From contig NW_019211459.1 in NCBI RefSeq assembly GCF_002443255.2, forward strand, positions 20,195,540 through 20,259,539: a stretch of 64,000 nt of DNA, in the 5' to 3' direction. Below are positions 1 to 13,900 of the stretch, piece after piece (within the stretch, counting starts at the first letter, position 1; each line of letters begins with the position of its first letter). A program made the position numbers and the translations under genes. The DNA is from Varroa destructor (lineage: Eukaryota; Arthropoda; Arachnida; Mesostigmata; Varroidae). The notes beneath the pieces are model-generated. The model saw nothing but the letters and a program-made list of their open reading frames with translations, was not told where the DNA came from and ran no database searches.

Positions 1-1519
1 TAGCAAACATTTGTGTCAAAAGAAACGCGTGAGGCGGTCAAGGTTCAAAGTCGAACATAAATAGACACGCCTGCATTCTTTCTGGAAGTCAGTCGTCTGA
101 AGTGGCGCTTAGCGGAAGTACTGCATGTAAGGCTCGAAAGATTTAATAGGGTAAAAGTTCTGGGTGTACATGGGCATGGCTAAACACGAAAATCCTACGA
201 TCTATTTCCCAATTAGGTAGTTTCATGTAAAATATTCACTTCTTTTCTTCGTAAAACGGGGCTCCATCAAACCGGGCTCTTTTTTTGTCACACATGATGC
301 TGCACAGATAGTTCACCCAATACGGGAGCTGTCAAAGGTTATTATTGTGTGCTTCGACCGTGGTGAAGTGAACTTGGAGCCCGATTAGAAGTGCAAACTC
401 TATTCGAAATGCGTCCTCAGAAATACTTACCAACCACAAGATTTTCCGAAAGAACTAATAAGTAGTAGTAGTAGTAGGAAGAAAGCCTAATCGGTTGTTT
501 TGGACATTCAGAATATACTTGTCAAGATTTGATAGGTAAGCCGTAACCAAGTTGAATTGACTTTAGATAATGCTTGCATTGCCAAAAGTTATAATTTCTT
601 TTCACAATAAGTTCACATCTTCGAGTTGAACGAAATCTTTCTAACGGAACGAATGATTTCTAGTAAATCTTCGTAAAGCTTTGTTGCTGTCTTCATCAAT
701 TGTTCGTGTTATGTCTGCGAAACACAAATGTATTGAAGTTTTGCAGCTGGCGGAAATCGTACATGAGCTTGGCTTGCGTTTTTATCCACCGTTTCTATCT
801 ATCCAGCGTAATGACAACACATTAGTGTAACGTACTATCGAACGGACTGTAACAATCCTAGCAGGATTTCTTTCACAAGCGTATTCCGCAAGGGCAGCGA
901 TATAGAGAACCCTGTGCACAGCGGCCCTTGCGGCCTTTTAGATGATGATAAGCCTGAAGTTGAGGATATCTGGTACCTGCTGCTAATGCGCTCCATGCGA
1001 TAACAAATTAATTACATCGTAGAACATACATTATGAAAGTACAACGAAGTGTATAAGGTACGGAAATGCGGCAGCTTTATCAAGTTATTATCCTCAATTT
1101 GTTATTGTAGTCTTGAGTAATTATGTATTTACGTTAACGTTTAGCGCGATATCTGTCGTTCCCATGTTTACTTCAAATGACGCTTCCCTCACTAGCTACT
1201 TCGGTTGACAGCCAAATAAGACAGCGTTTATTTTTTTTTGAACAAACCGAGGATGATGTGTAACATTACTCGGATTTTTACGACAACTACACTACGATTT
1301 CGTAGCTGATATTTTTTACGTTTTAACTGCTGCTACAGAAGCTGATAACTACTTGCGGCCATTATTTAAAGTTGCTTTTCAAAACGAACTGATAAGTCAA
1401 GTGAAAGTGGCACAAAGATACGTCTTACGATATGAAGAACTTTTTGTACAAGAAGATCGGAAACATGAAAAATTCAATTTAACTGGCGATTCGCTTTCAC
1501 TGAACTTTGGAACTGTATC

Positions 1520-1521
<2 letters not shown>

Positions 1522-1553
<32 letters not shown>
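1522..1553. repeat. (CA)n microsatellite, about 16 units
   Basis: An uninterrupted CA dinucleotide run, directly readable. It creates a His-Thr repeat in an otherwise meaningless open frame, which I do not regard as coding. Confidence 0.95.
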
Positions 1554-1555
<2 letters not shown>

Positions 1556-1623
1556 TATTTACGCATATATATAAATTATAGGTAAGTACACACGTATTTA
1601 ATTATCTAAGCATTTTTCTAACA

Positions 1624-1960
1624 TGCCTTCCGAGGTAGAGGGCGAAAGTGACGAGTCTGTGATACTTCGGAGGCGGAAACAGTGACAAGAACATAGGAAG
1701 AAACTAGCTGAAATGGAGACAAGGGATAAATTTTAGAATATGGAAGCGGTTTTGTTAAAGTTCGGCGGATGTTCGAGCTTTAGCATCTCGCAAAGTCTGT
1801 TTTCTCTAATGCCACCGACACGGAGGTAAGGGAAGCAATGGACGAGCTAGTAGAGCTCTTCTAGCTCTTACGAATTGGGGTTGCTGCTTCCCAAAAAGGC
1901 GGAGCGTAGGATGACCTCAAGCCATCATGGTTACGGACGGGTTTCCTGTTGCCCACACTC
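1624..1960 (+). other. Decayed open frame of unknown origin
   Basis: From the ATG at 1624 one frame reads an acidic then basic stretch (start MPSEVEGESDESV) and continues through several in-frame stops with further sensible-looking sequence. The pattern suggests a broken coding sequence, perhaps a retroelement gag-like relic, but I recognise no domain. This is inference from residue composition only. Confidence 0.2.
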
Positions 1961-4843
1961 CACTACACTATAAGCTACAGAAACAGCGACACGGCTGCTG
2001 GAAAAATCGACGGATTATTGTTGATTACTGCGATTGGCTTGTATCTGGACTCACACAGGGTTCCCTTAGCTCATAACGTATTATTGCGGTTGTACATTTA
2101 ATAAAATTTATGAAATGTTGATGTCACAGATGAGCGACTTTTTGGTAAACATTTCGGTAACAAGCACAACAGCAACGATGATTATGACCATTGTCAGTCT
2201 CTAGGCAGCCCACATATAGAAAATACCGCTCCCGCTAAGGCTACCCCATTGCATAAGTATAGATAAAATAGCGTTTTTTTTTATTATTGTTATTATTATA
2301 TTATATTATACTATTATCATTATGCCACAATCAAATAATAGGGTAAGTATATACCTACAAATCTGAAAAAAATCTTGTATCGGAAAGATGATTCCAAGAT
2401 CTTGCTCTTACAAAGGGAACAGTCAGAAGGTGTATCCAATTAAAAAACAAACTTACTACGAACTTTATTCCGAAGATGTAGTTCCGATTTCTAGTGAAAA
2501 TACCTAAGAGTGATAAAATGCGTAAAATAACGAATTGTTGATTCTACCTAATAATCATAGCTAGCAGCAGCCTCGAAAAAATCAGCTATCTTCAGAGGGC
2601 TCCTAGCAACTTTGGTCTTTAAACGTTTGCTTGCCTAGATAAAGGAATCTATCGTGTCCTTGAAACGGAAAGCCTATCTCTATGGAAGATGGAAGCGGTA
2701 ATCATAAACGAAAAAAACACAAGTTTCACATCCGATACTGCCGTTAAGCATTGCTTCAATATTGGGATAAAATGACTACCGGCACCAAGCTTCCATCCAG
2801 TTTCAGTATGCGTTTACTTTTACCTAAGGCGAAAACTAATTAGGGACTTTAAAAAAACTTTAAAAGTTAGTAATTAACTTTTTGCGAAATTTCCGTGCTA
2901 CACATGCACACTTGAATTAACCGAGACTATTATTTGTTTACGAACCTCCTCTTCTAATCGTGACCCTTTCTCACACTATAACGAGATCAGGCCTGCTTAG
3001 CCTAAATTCAAATTCTGAACTCCAGCTTGTTGTATTTGCTTTATTACCATGTTATTCCTATTATTCCGATGGAGTTGACACTGTTGTGCCATTGGAACAT
3101 GTTCTTTTCGGTTCCTCTATTACAGGAGACTCAGTACATTGTTCATGCAATCGATTTACTTTATTATTGTATTATGCTGCGTTAAAAATCGTACTAGGTC
3201 GCTTTTATTGTTTACCTAGCCTACTTTCGATATTGCGCTATCCTGCGTCGCGTTGCAGTACATGTGCGTTAAAATTCGTTAGTTTTCTCGGACAACAACG
3301 TACGAATCTGCGGTCTTATCGAACAACCTATGACCAGCTGCGACTTACATACATATGTCTATAATACAAGTAGTTAGCAGACGCTCCGAAACCAGTAAGT
3401 TTGTTAATGTGAGACAAACACCTTCTACAGAAGGCCACCCGTATCTATCTAGAAGTGCTATTAGATGTTGTGGCAGAGACTCTGTTGGTCACCCAATGTG
3501 GAAGAGAGAACGTTTCGCAACCGAAGAATACCTGCCTTGAAGAGCCTTACGCAAGGCTTCCTGCAATGGGAGCGACAAAACTTACGTACCTATGACAATA
3601 CGCGCAAAATGGTGAAGAACAGGCTAGAACGTCAAGTCGCAAAGAGGTGCAGGTTCAACTAAAAAAAAAAGGCTAAATAAAGGCTAAAAAAAAAGGCAAT
3701 TGTTTTTCATTCAAAAACTCAAACAAAATCTAGAAGAATGAGGAGTGCTAGTGATTTCATATGCGCATGCTACAATCCACTAAGATTCAATACACCGCGA
3801 TAGATCAGTGTAAACCACTCATGCAGTTGGTTACAACTATCGGATGCATATTACGCAAATTCAGGGTCTCGTTAATTAACTGACCGCGAAGAGAAAGCAG
3901 AGAATCGAAAACGAAGCCGAAAAAAACAGGCTCAAATACAGCGTGGACAAGATGAAGCCTGCATCGGTAAGTGAAGAATTACAGATCCATTGAAAGAAAG
4001 GTTGACGTCGTTCTGTAACCATTGACAATCCGACTCGTACATATGCAAAAGGACTGTAATACACAGAGAAATAATCTGAGAACGGAACGGGCACGGTTTC
4101 AGCTGCTAAAGACTTGAGAGAAAGTCCGGAGCCCCTGATTGAGAGCATTCTAAAAGAACAAATACCTGATCCAGTCAACCATCCTGTCTAAAGACAATTG
4201 CCAGAATTGTCGGCTGCATGACTACGTTCCCACAGTTACAATTAATTGAAATGCACCCTTTCAGCGAGGGAGCTTGAGAAACAACAATTAAACGTTACAT
4301 CTTCTACGCATCATAAGCGAAGGTTGTATTACTCTTAGTAACGACCGTTTACGAAATATCAGCTAACAAATCGCTATAAACGTCACGGCCGATAAAGGGC
4401 TCATCCAAACCAAAACAGAAGTCGCGTTTCTCTAATGGACGTGCTTCAAAAGCGAAGTAAGACATAAAGATAGGCAAAACCTTGGGAAAATTAGTCTAAG
4501 AAGAAAGATCTTTACGGTGTGTAAGCCTATTTCAATCCTGTTTGTCTGTTTATGAAGATGCACTGGCAAAAATTCTTGAATATTTCAAAAAGACAGATGG
4601 CTTAAGATTGAAAAGAAGGCCTCTAATTAAGAAAGCGATCTGGCATGTTAGCGTAATTTCCGGGTCAAGGTTTACCCCTTCTTATCTACCTTTCATATTC
4701 GTATGGAATATGTTAAATAGAAAGATATATTTTTTCTATGTCTACTAATTCGTGGGCTTATTGCAATCAACAAAGTTTATTCCATTTGCGATATGCTCTA
4801 AGTAATTATTATAATGTCATTGTCTCTATATTTGATTTTGCAG

Positions 4844-4977
4844 GTAAAGCATCTGATTCCGGGTTATGCAGTAACGTGTGTCACACAAGCCCGTCCCCCA
4901 CATGCTGATGTTGTCTGCTGTATCCTGCTTGTTTACAATCCAGTCACGCGGTGCCCGCATCACGTACATGCATACAG
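4844..4977 (+). CDS. Adaptor gene exon, PTB-like core
   Basis: Acceptor TTTTGCAG before 4844 and donor at 4978. It encodes 44 codons plus two bases, including [16 protein letters not shown] and the VHAY strand. It leaves phase 2, which the single leading G at 7433 completes to Arg, giving HAYRCDS across the junction. The incoming phase is 0, so a further upstream exon is required; I did not find it. Confidence 0.7.
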
Positions 4978-7900
4978 GTACCATGAACAAGCCTTGCGCA
5001 GGGAAGCGGACTATAGACCCATTATGCCTTAACCCAAAGACAACATGGTGATCCTTACCGTTACCATAGTAGATATTACATATAAAATATAACGCCGTGT
5101 CAAATCTCTAGGTCCCATATGTGTAAAATCTTTAAGCCTTTTGATAAAAAAATTTCAAGTCGATGATTCTCAAACTAGTTAGGTTAAGCAAATTAGCTAA
5201 TAAAAAATCAGAGTTTTCTTTTATGGGGTATAGGATATGTGTGTATACGAAATATATACGTTATAACGCTGTATTTTGAGTAGATCTGTAAAGCAGCGAG
5301 GTAGTACATACAGAAATAAGGAAAAAAAAGTAGGCCTAGCTACTGTCTTTAATGACAATGGCTTGTGCTGACCTGTTAATTAGAGGCTTGTGTCATAATA
5401 GAAATTGGACAAGATGAAGCGACCCATATTAAGAATAAAAGTATCGTTTAGTGTTGGTACAAACACAATTTCACTGCATATATGAAGAGTGCAAACGTTT
5501 AGGTTAGTTTTGAGAGTCAGTTGTTAAATTAGAATAAAAATAGACCTTATTTTAGACATGTAGCTGCAAGCGAAACGATGATCATTAGATAATACTCGCA
5601 CGGTCCGGATTCTGACGCTAGCTCAAAGCTATTACGGTTACTACTCTATAAGACGATATAGTGACCGTTAGAACTTAGGGAATACTTCCTGCCAGCAATA
5701 TTTATATACTCGAGCGCCTGTAGACTGCACCATGTGTAAGCCTTAGAAATTGTTCTCGTTTAATTTACTCGTTTCCTCCGGCAGAGACGTCACAATAAAT
5801 AGTCTGATTTTCTTCAATGCAATCTTCCACGATTGGTTGGTTACCTGACGGTACTCTTGAAATAATCCAAGTTGACTCTGGGTGCTGCCATTTGCAGCTG
5901 GCTGTCAACGAACGGCATCATTGCCCATCAAGAAAGAGGACTCGGTTATCACCTGTTAAATCGAAGCTACTGACGGCTAAGTTGCTCCGAAGTCAAGCGT
6001 ACTCAACCCTATTATGTCTAACGAGCGACATTCTGTTGCTCGGATCGTCCTGTCGACTCGCAACCGTACAACGAAGAAAAGATTTCAATGACCGAAAAGT
6101 TCCTGGACAGCACTGGTCCATCTGGCCGCGTTGGTGACCCAGACGACAGTAGCGACATCTTTCTTCTTTCTTACCATCTCTTTAATTTTTTTCATATTTT
6201 TGATACGTCACTGCAGAAAAGGTTAATCCCGTCTGGACATCACTATGGCTTCTACTGCTACTACAATTGCGGGCTTTACCACAAATCTCGCGCCAGCGCT
6301 AGAATCATTATCGTCGGCCGAGCTGATGAACTAAATGACTCACTGTTCAAACAGCAAACCAATATAGTAAGAATAGACCGAATTGGGCATGTCCTTTAAG
6401 GGGACTGCAGTTCATCGTTGTACAGCGAAAAAAACGTTACAAAAAAACGCTCCCATGTCGCTATCCATAGAAAATACTACAATGATTTCCACTGCTGTGT
6501 GTGTCACTATCAGCGCTATTCAGTTTTTACGTAAAACCTACGCACGCACAGGTTTACGACGGTCCAAGCAGAGGATGAGTACTTCGATCGGTGACGAGGG
6601 TCACCCGCGTTATCGGCTTCAATCGATTACAGTTGCGATAGCTAAAGGCCGTTCTAACAACGGCCAGTACAGTAAACGACACAAACGTCTTGCCAAGATA
6701 GTCGACGAAACGGAAGAGGGAAATGGCGATGCGTTGAAACGGGCCGGCCGATCATGGGTTCGGTAGTGGTTCAGTTCGAGATTGTTTGCCAGAAACGTAC
6801 ATGCATAGAAAACTAGATACTTACCCCGGTATGGAACATTTTAGACTGGTTTTTGAAAAGCTGGATTTTATTTCGAGGTATGACAATGAGAGACAATTTT
6901 ACGAAAACAATATATTCATTAATACACTTGACGTTATATTTTGTAAACGAAGATGGAAAAGATGAAACGCTCAGACTTTTACATGTTGTCCTATCACTGT
7001 GGGCTCACGTCTACATTATCGGTGAACAGCCTAATACCAAACTCGATACGGATAATTTCATTATTTTGACGTTTTTTATTAGCCGCTTAGTACATTCAGC
7101 TGAGGCACTATTATTAGCAGATAGACATAATCATAATTGATGTCTTTGTTTTCCTTTTTTTTTTTTTCTTTGGTTTCGATCAGTTGATAAAGACCCGTTG
7201 CTTGTTGTGGTTCGATAACTAGAATAGAAGCGCATTGGTTACTAAGGGTCTATCAAACGTCGAGACAACTATATTGATCGCTATCATTAATCTATACATG
7301 GGAATTGGATTAAAAATATTAATTATTCGCACATCATACAGTAAACACTCTAATTCAAAACAACGTTTTACGATATAATCGTTTATTAAACTCCCCCTTG
7401 TTTGTTTGTTTGTTTGCTTGCTTGAAATTTAGGTGCGATTCTGTTGAGACAGCGACATCTCTTCGAGTGCAATTAGAACACCTTGTCGAACGACCAGAAA
7501 ATAGAAGTCGATTCGAACAAGTCGAGGCACGGCTGGGCGAGCGCGGTGGAGATCCTGGTCTTCATTCGAGTGCTGCGCACCTCGATGGACCGATGCCGCC
7601 AAGGGAGACTGCATCTAGAGGCCATCCACCTCTTACAGGCGGGCTGGGACTGAGTGGTCATCATGGTGAACGCACCTGTTCCGGGAGCTCACACAGATTA
7701 ATAGGCTCCGACGGTCGCAGCACGCGTACGGATGATGACGATGATCCTGACTTGGACAACATGGACGACATCGAAAATAAAATAGCTGACGATCATCTTG
7801 ATGATCTTGAAAGAAGGTATGTGCTTACGAATACGTTAGTGCGTTAGTATTTCGAATGTCAATCCAAAAAAAAATAAAAATTTTGATTAAAAGTTTTATA

Positions 7901-10900
7901 TTGCATACCATATATTATATCTACGCTATATCATGGACATATGCAGGGAACCATTTGCAACAAAGAGAACATTGTATATCTTTAGTAAGTTTAAGCATCG
8001 GACTAAATACAGGCATAGGATTTTCTCAACACGGATAACTCTAGGGAAACGATTTATGAATATTTGATGTTATAATTGAGAACCACAAATAGCTGGATCG
8101 CCGGGGTTTAAAGTAAACGGTGGTTAACCCGAATTTACGTTTGCTGTTTATACACAGCGTGTGTGAGGAAGAGGCCCTGCCGACAGCTGTCGTGACCCGA
8201 CACACACGACCTCCTGACAGAAACCATTTATTAAACAATCACAATCAGTATGTAGGCCTCCAAAGTCAGGCTCATCGGAACGTTCGAGGCCATTCGGCTC
8301 ATCATGGCTCTCACAGCTTCCAGCCCCATCATCAGCAGCAATTGTATCACGACCTTCAAGGTCAAGAAGGCTGTCAAATCTCAGGCCAAAGTCACCAGTC
8401 CCAAAGCAGCCAGCAAACAGATCAACGACCAGGATCTGGGGCCCCTGTACATTCGCAAGAGGACGACTCAGATTCACTTTTACCACGGGACCCGCACGTA
8501 GCCCGCCTCTATGACTCTTTAGCTCAGGAGTTGAAGGAGAAATTAGCTGGCTCTAAAGCCAATTCAGGCACCGGGGCTGGGACTGGCAAAGGACGCAAAG
8601 TTAACCAGGGACCCCTGTTACTCCCTCCAAAGGATTATGACACCGTTTGTAGACGGCATGGCAATCTTCAAGGCATCGACTTAAGGTGTGCCTTCAATTA
8701 TTATACCTCTCTCTTTTGCGCATGTTGTAAGGCTATGTGCACTTACTTACAGACCTGATATAAATCTCTGACTAATAATAGGAACTGTTATCTATCAAAC
8801 AATAACATAAATTCTATAGTATAGTTTTATTTTGTTATTAAATTTTTAAAAGTACATTTTCATGAAACACCATACACGGGCTTTCGGATAATAATAATAT
8901 CGACACCTAGGAGTAAGATTTGGTGGAATATAAATGCCGGTTGTAAAATGTTGGTTACTTTCACAGACGCTCGACAATCCAGGCCATTGTAGGCCAAACT
9001 TTGCCTGATGGTTTCACTAACCAGGAGGATGAGGGCCTTGACTACAAGGACCATCACGGTGAATCCAACGAGCTAAAGGAGCACCATCAACGTCCTGGTG
9101 ATCATCAGCATATTAGCCAGTCATCTCACATGCAAAATAGTTCTGGTCCTCCAGATGGGGCGCTCATAATCTCCTCACCGCGAGCTCCAAAAACGCCGAA
9201 TAAGGCTACTCGTCTTGCGTCCAACAGCTCAGGTAAATTCTAGAAAGCATACGCGAATCACATTCGGATATCATTTGAGCACTTTACTCGGCCTAATACG
9301 AATTGGGTCCCATTCGAAAAGCGAAAGTTGAATCAATGAGATGACTCATTCAATAAGACCCTTGATTTAAAGATATTCTTCAATATATATTTAAGTAACC
9401 TTTGAAGTATCTGAAGGTTCTGTAAACGAGAAGACCCCGTCACCTTTGTTTACACTAGCAAATGTCGGCAGGTGCTAGTCGAAGCTTTTTCTGTCTAATG
9501 AGTCATTGAAACCATGCTAGATGTCGATATAGAGTGATTTTGTCCTGCGCCAACAACAAACAGTTTGCTAGAAAAGTTCCGGCCGATAACATTTAGGCGT
9601 ACTCATTGAACTACGCAGCACCGCTACCATCACCAGTTAATTTCATTAACTATTGGCAACAGAATATTATTTATCCAAGATAGATATACGACCGACTACT
9701 ACTCGGCAGCCCTTTCAATGCATCCTAGAATGTTCTAAAATATAAGAACTTTTAATAAGAGAGACAAGGAAACAATTATCAGTTAGAGAAGGACCTGCGT
9801 CCTTTATTCACCGACATTACAGCGGAAACATGGATACGTCTAATTAATTTTTATAACTATCAATAATTTTGCTTTTCTACCAAGCTTGATTTATATTTCT
9901 ATACTGTCAATCTTTCAATGTTTTTTTTTCTTACATTACTACAGATTTTCTTCGTTAACGAAATTCCAAAGTGTGGGACTAAATAGGGCAACTGGGCATA
10001 TTGGTTTCGCATTCCATTGAATTGTTGTTGAACGATAAACAAGCAAAATAAGCAGCTCGTTTTTTTTATCGGTAAATTGCCTATGCCGAAGTTACACATT
10101 CGACAGACAAATGGAAAGCAAGTTCCGTTTTGTATGCCATTACAATAAGTTATGTTGGATGATTACCCCGGCGTCTATAATACGCAAACCGTCGGACGCC
10201 ACCGACGCCACCTTCATAGAAAACTCTAAAGACTTAAATGGACACCTTTTGAAGAGTGCGATACAACAGTCAAACAGAAATAGGTCTAATCAAATTAATA
10301 TTACGTGCTATTGCCTCTAGCAACATGAGAGATGCGGTCGCATTTGAGAAGAATGTTGACGACCTAATTGACGTGACAGGTAAGTTGCATTAAACAATAG
10401 TCTCAACATTAGCACCATATCAGGAATAATTATCATCACAAATCATAGATAATTATTTACGAATAACCTGAATTAGCTCGAGTTCTTCTTTTGTTCGGAA
10501 AATGGAACTTACGGATCTTCCAATAGCTAAGTCATTTAAAAGCCAGCTTTGTATTGTGCAACGGAACTTCATATGGACCTATAGTAGGTAATAAATCACA
10601 TCCTTTAACCTGTTTAACTTGGCAGAAAATGACTATAAGGGGGTCGATTTATTTAGTAGCAATCATAGCCTCTCTGGAAGAAGCGTTCACTTCGTAGAAT
10701 GGTTAATTGCTTCAGATGCTGGCCCACATAGCATCACTTCTGGATCATATAGCCCATCATCTAGGATCCTCTTGCCGATGACATACGTGTCTTCAATCGA
10801 TATCTTCTCGCAATTCTTTTGGCAACATAATGTGGAATTTTGGCGATTATACTGGTATATTTTTCTGTAGCACCGACTGCCTTCTACAATACCGTTGACC

Positions 10901-13900
10901 TAATTTTCCCTGTTTGCCTCTATATGGTACTATTGAGTTTGGAGAGCGACGAAATTAACGCAAACTGAAATTAATGGGAAAACGCTTTACTTATTTCTTA
11001 TAAACGTTAAAATTAACGACCAAATCAATATTTCGAAAAAAGCATTTCGCGCTACCCTGGCTTGTTATAAATTACCTTATACAGCACTCTACCGGGAACG
11101 TAACGTTCAATGATTAATCAACGTGAATGTTGAAAATACCGTATTATATAGATATAGAGTACGAATATAAACAAGTAGTATTTTCTATTTTATTATCTTT
11201 TGCCTTCGATTCTAGGCAAAAGTTCAGGGATCGGATCGGACGAAATGTTAGCGGGAACCGATATACCGCTGACTTCTGGGACAGTCATACCAGTAGGGTC
11301 TTTGGACTCAACTCCAAAAGACGCAAGAAGAGGAACTGCAGATGCTGGTTTGGCTGATCGAGACGTTAGGAAGGTAGGAGAGACTCCATTGAACGACACA
11401 GTCACCAGTTCTGACGATGAATGGAACTACAGGTAGGTGCAGATTGCTAGGTAGCCACTTGCTTTAACTTTAATTTGCTTCTCTAGCAGCTTCCGATGGA
11501 TAGGTAAAATCTAATGTACAGTACTTGTCACACGAGAACCTTGCAATGCTGAAGCCCTTCTAGTTTTCGTCCTAATCCTTCAAATTCAACATCTTGTTTA
11601 AGACCTGCACATCGTCTCAATAAGGAAGCTATAGACGTCCGAGGTGGCCACAACAGGCAACGTCCTCCAATTTCTTCGCTACAGCAACACCGATCAATGG
11701 ATTTCCTGCACCAGCGCCTTGAGCACTTTCATATGGGAGAAGTGTCCGGAGTAAGTTCGACGCTCAAATTGTAGTCTACGTTAGGTTAATTTGATTTATT
11801 GAGAACTTGAATACATTATAGTTTCAACATATAAACTAAAGTGGATTTGACTACAAACTGATCATATTATTGATGCTTTTCCCCGTATACCTTTTCTACA
11901 ACTTTACTCCAGCATCAGGCGCGCATAAAAGCATCTTCTGAAGGCCGACAACAATTGCATAGGTCCACGAATGACCTTTTTTCGTCGGGTAACCTACCCT
12001 TAACTTTGTTCGGAAAACAGTGCCCACCAACTCGACGCTCGCTCAGTAACTACTGCCTGGCGCACCCGCAGCTTCCGTCCGGCGGCGATGCCTCATCAAC
12101 GGATGTGGTCAATAAGGTTAAAGGAAGCAACGCTTTAAGTTTGCCCTCGCCCAGACAGCTCGCACCCCATGAAAGGCCTATATCGTTTCCAATGGGGGTG
12201 AACCCCCAAAGAAGAGACATTCCTCTTGCCCAGCCTCCTCCACGATTTGGGTAAGTTGAACAAATCAGACAGACGGAGTAATTCGTCTATGACTTCATTG
12301 TTTCCAGGGTTCTTGCGGCGTCAGAGCGTCCAGTTCATTAACACATATCCAACGAGCACTCGCTATCGAAGCTTAAATCATCTTTATGATGTAAACGCAT
12401 AAGATGCTCGAAAAACTTCTTTATCGGTTAAGGGGTAAGTTGACAGAGGGAGCCTATTTCACATCGTGTTCTGGCCATGGCATCACATCGGTGACAGTTG
12501 AAACCTCAAGAAAAGTCCATTCGAACGTTGTCGGGCCTGGAACTAAGGCTTCGTCTAAAGTCCCATAATATTTCCATCCCCTAGACCTCATTTTTGTGGC
12601 CGGCAAATGAAAATTAGCACGTTTTTTCGTTATTCGATAATGCAGTTCCAAGTTCAAACGAGTAACACCATATGTTTTTCCGCTGTTCGTATAACTTGGA
12701 TGGATACAATTCAGTCAATGCTGCAAGGCTTCATCATTGGTTCAAAAGCAAATAAGCGACATGTATCGATCCACAAAATTTCTGGATAGAACAGTTTTCA
12801 AACAATCCATACCCAGCTACCTAGACGGCGTCTTTTTAAGTGTCCCTCCTAAGAATCGTATCAGGGAAATCATATAAGTTGCAGGTTTATCCGGCTTTAT
12901 ATATTTGGCGACTCGAATGTTCTCAAGCTACGCGAATTCTATACGAGAATACCATCTGTGTAAAGTAGTATATATGCACATCGTCACCTTTTTGTAGGAC
13001 ACCAACGCTATAGCCAGTGAGCAAAAAATTAGAGCTGTTAAGTTAACTAAAACTTGGCCTGTGTGACTGCAATATTTTTTTTGTACCTGTATAATTGTTA
13101 CTTTTACTTTGCATGCTTATTCTGCAGTTATTGACGAAACGGTTCCTATATGCTGCCAAAACTAGGCACGTCTAATGCTGATTCAAGGACTTCTAGCAAT
13201 TAAGTGAAGCAGTCCTTCGTTAGAAAGGAAAGAAGCAGAGTGGTTGGCTCTCAAGCTCACAAGAAAGAAAGCCCCAATATGACGGCTCTTGTTCTCATTG
13301 CTATCTGATCTGTCTGAAATATTTTCGAATACAATGCGGGTCCTTTTTTCGAGCAAAATATGTTGGTGCTGAGTTTGCCACACGGCAGACTGCACTCAGG
13401 TGCACACGTATATTATAGAAACTATGGCTTTTGTCTGTTACGCGTTTTTTAGCAACTTCTCCAGAGATCTGGTAGCAATAATTCTGTATCCACCAGATCA
13501 AGTACGAAAAACGGTTCCGTATTTATTGCAGACGGTAGATTTCAATCAGCCCTCTTGAGCTTGTTCGTCATAGACAATTGTAGTATAATGCGACGCCGGA
13601 CTTATTAGCAGCTTCTGGTATAGCTGGTAGCATCCCCCCTATGCGGTTCAGTTGTTTCAGTATCCATATGCGTAATATACCGAGAGCATCATATGATAAC
13701 GCTATGTCTTGTTACGCCTCAAGTGAATTTCAATAACGTAATTTTTATGACGATTTCGGTTTCATCTTGTGAAACTCGAAGTCTTACTCGAAATACAGCC
13801 ATTCATGTAACATTTAAAATGTAGATTGTAATATTTGAATTTATTAGGAAGCCGATTGGGACGCAGTAGTATACGATATCGTAGACATAATACTGTAACA

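Larger units (their letters stand above)
1..4843. other. Left flank with no confident coding exon
   Basis: I could not support a gene here. The adaptor gene starting at 4844 enters in the middle of a domain, so its earlier exons must lie in this stretch or beyond the left edge. Several open frames occur at 2960-3660 and 3876-4178, but none has a recognisable motif or matching splice sites. A run near 3660-3700 combines an AATAAA-like signal with A-tracts, which could be the tail of an old retrocopy. Composition is AT-rich throughout. Confidence 0.4.

Noticed and set aside
5817..6766. Overlapping open frames of 103-127 codons in a GC-richer patch
   Set aside because: No recognisable motif, no consistent splice phase with the adaptor gene (4977 joins 7433 directly), and the frames compete with each other.
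6853..7140. 95-codon hydrophobic plus-strand frame
   Set aside because: Starts at a non-ATG codon, has no family motif and lies within the confidently joined intron 4978-7432.
10321..10379. Acceptor CTCTAG before 10321 as the start of adaptor exon 5
   Set aside because: With the preceding phase-1 exon it gives an immediate TGA. The acceptor before 10278 or 10257 keeps the frame open.
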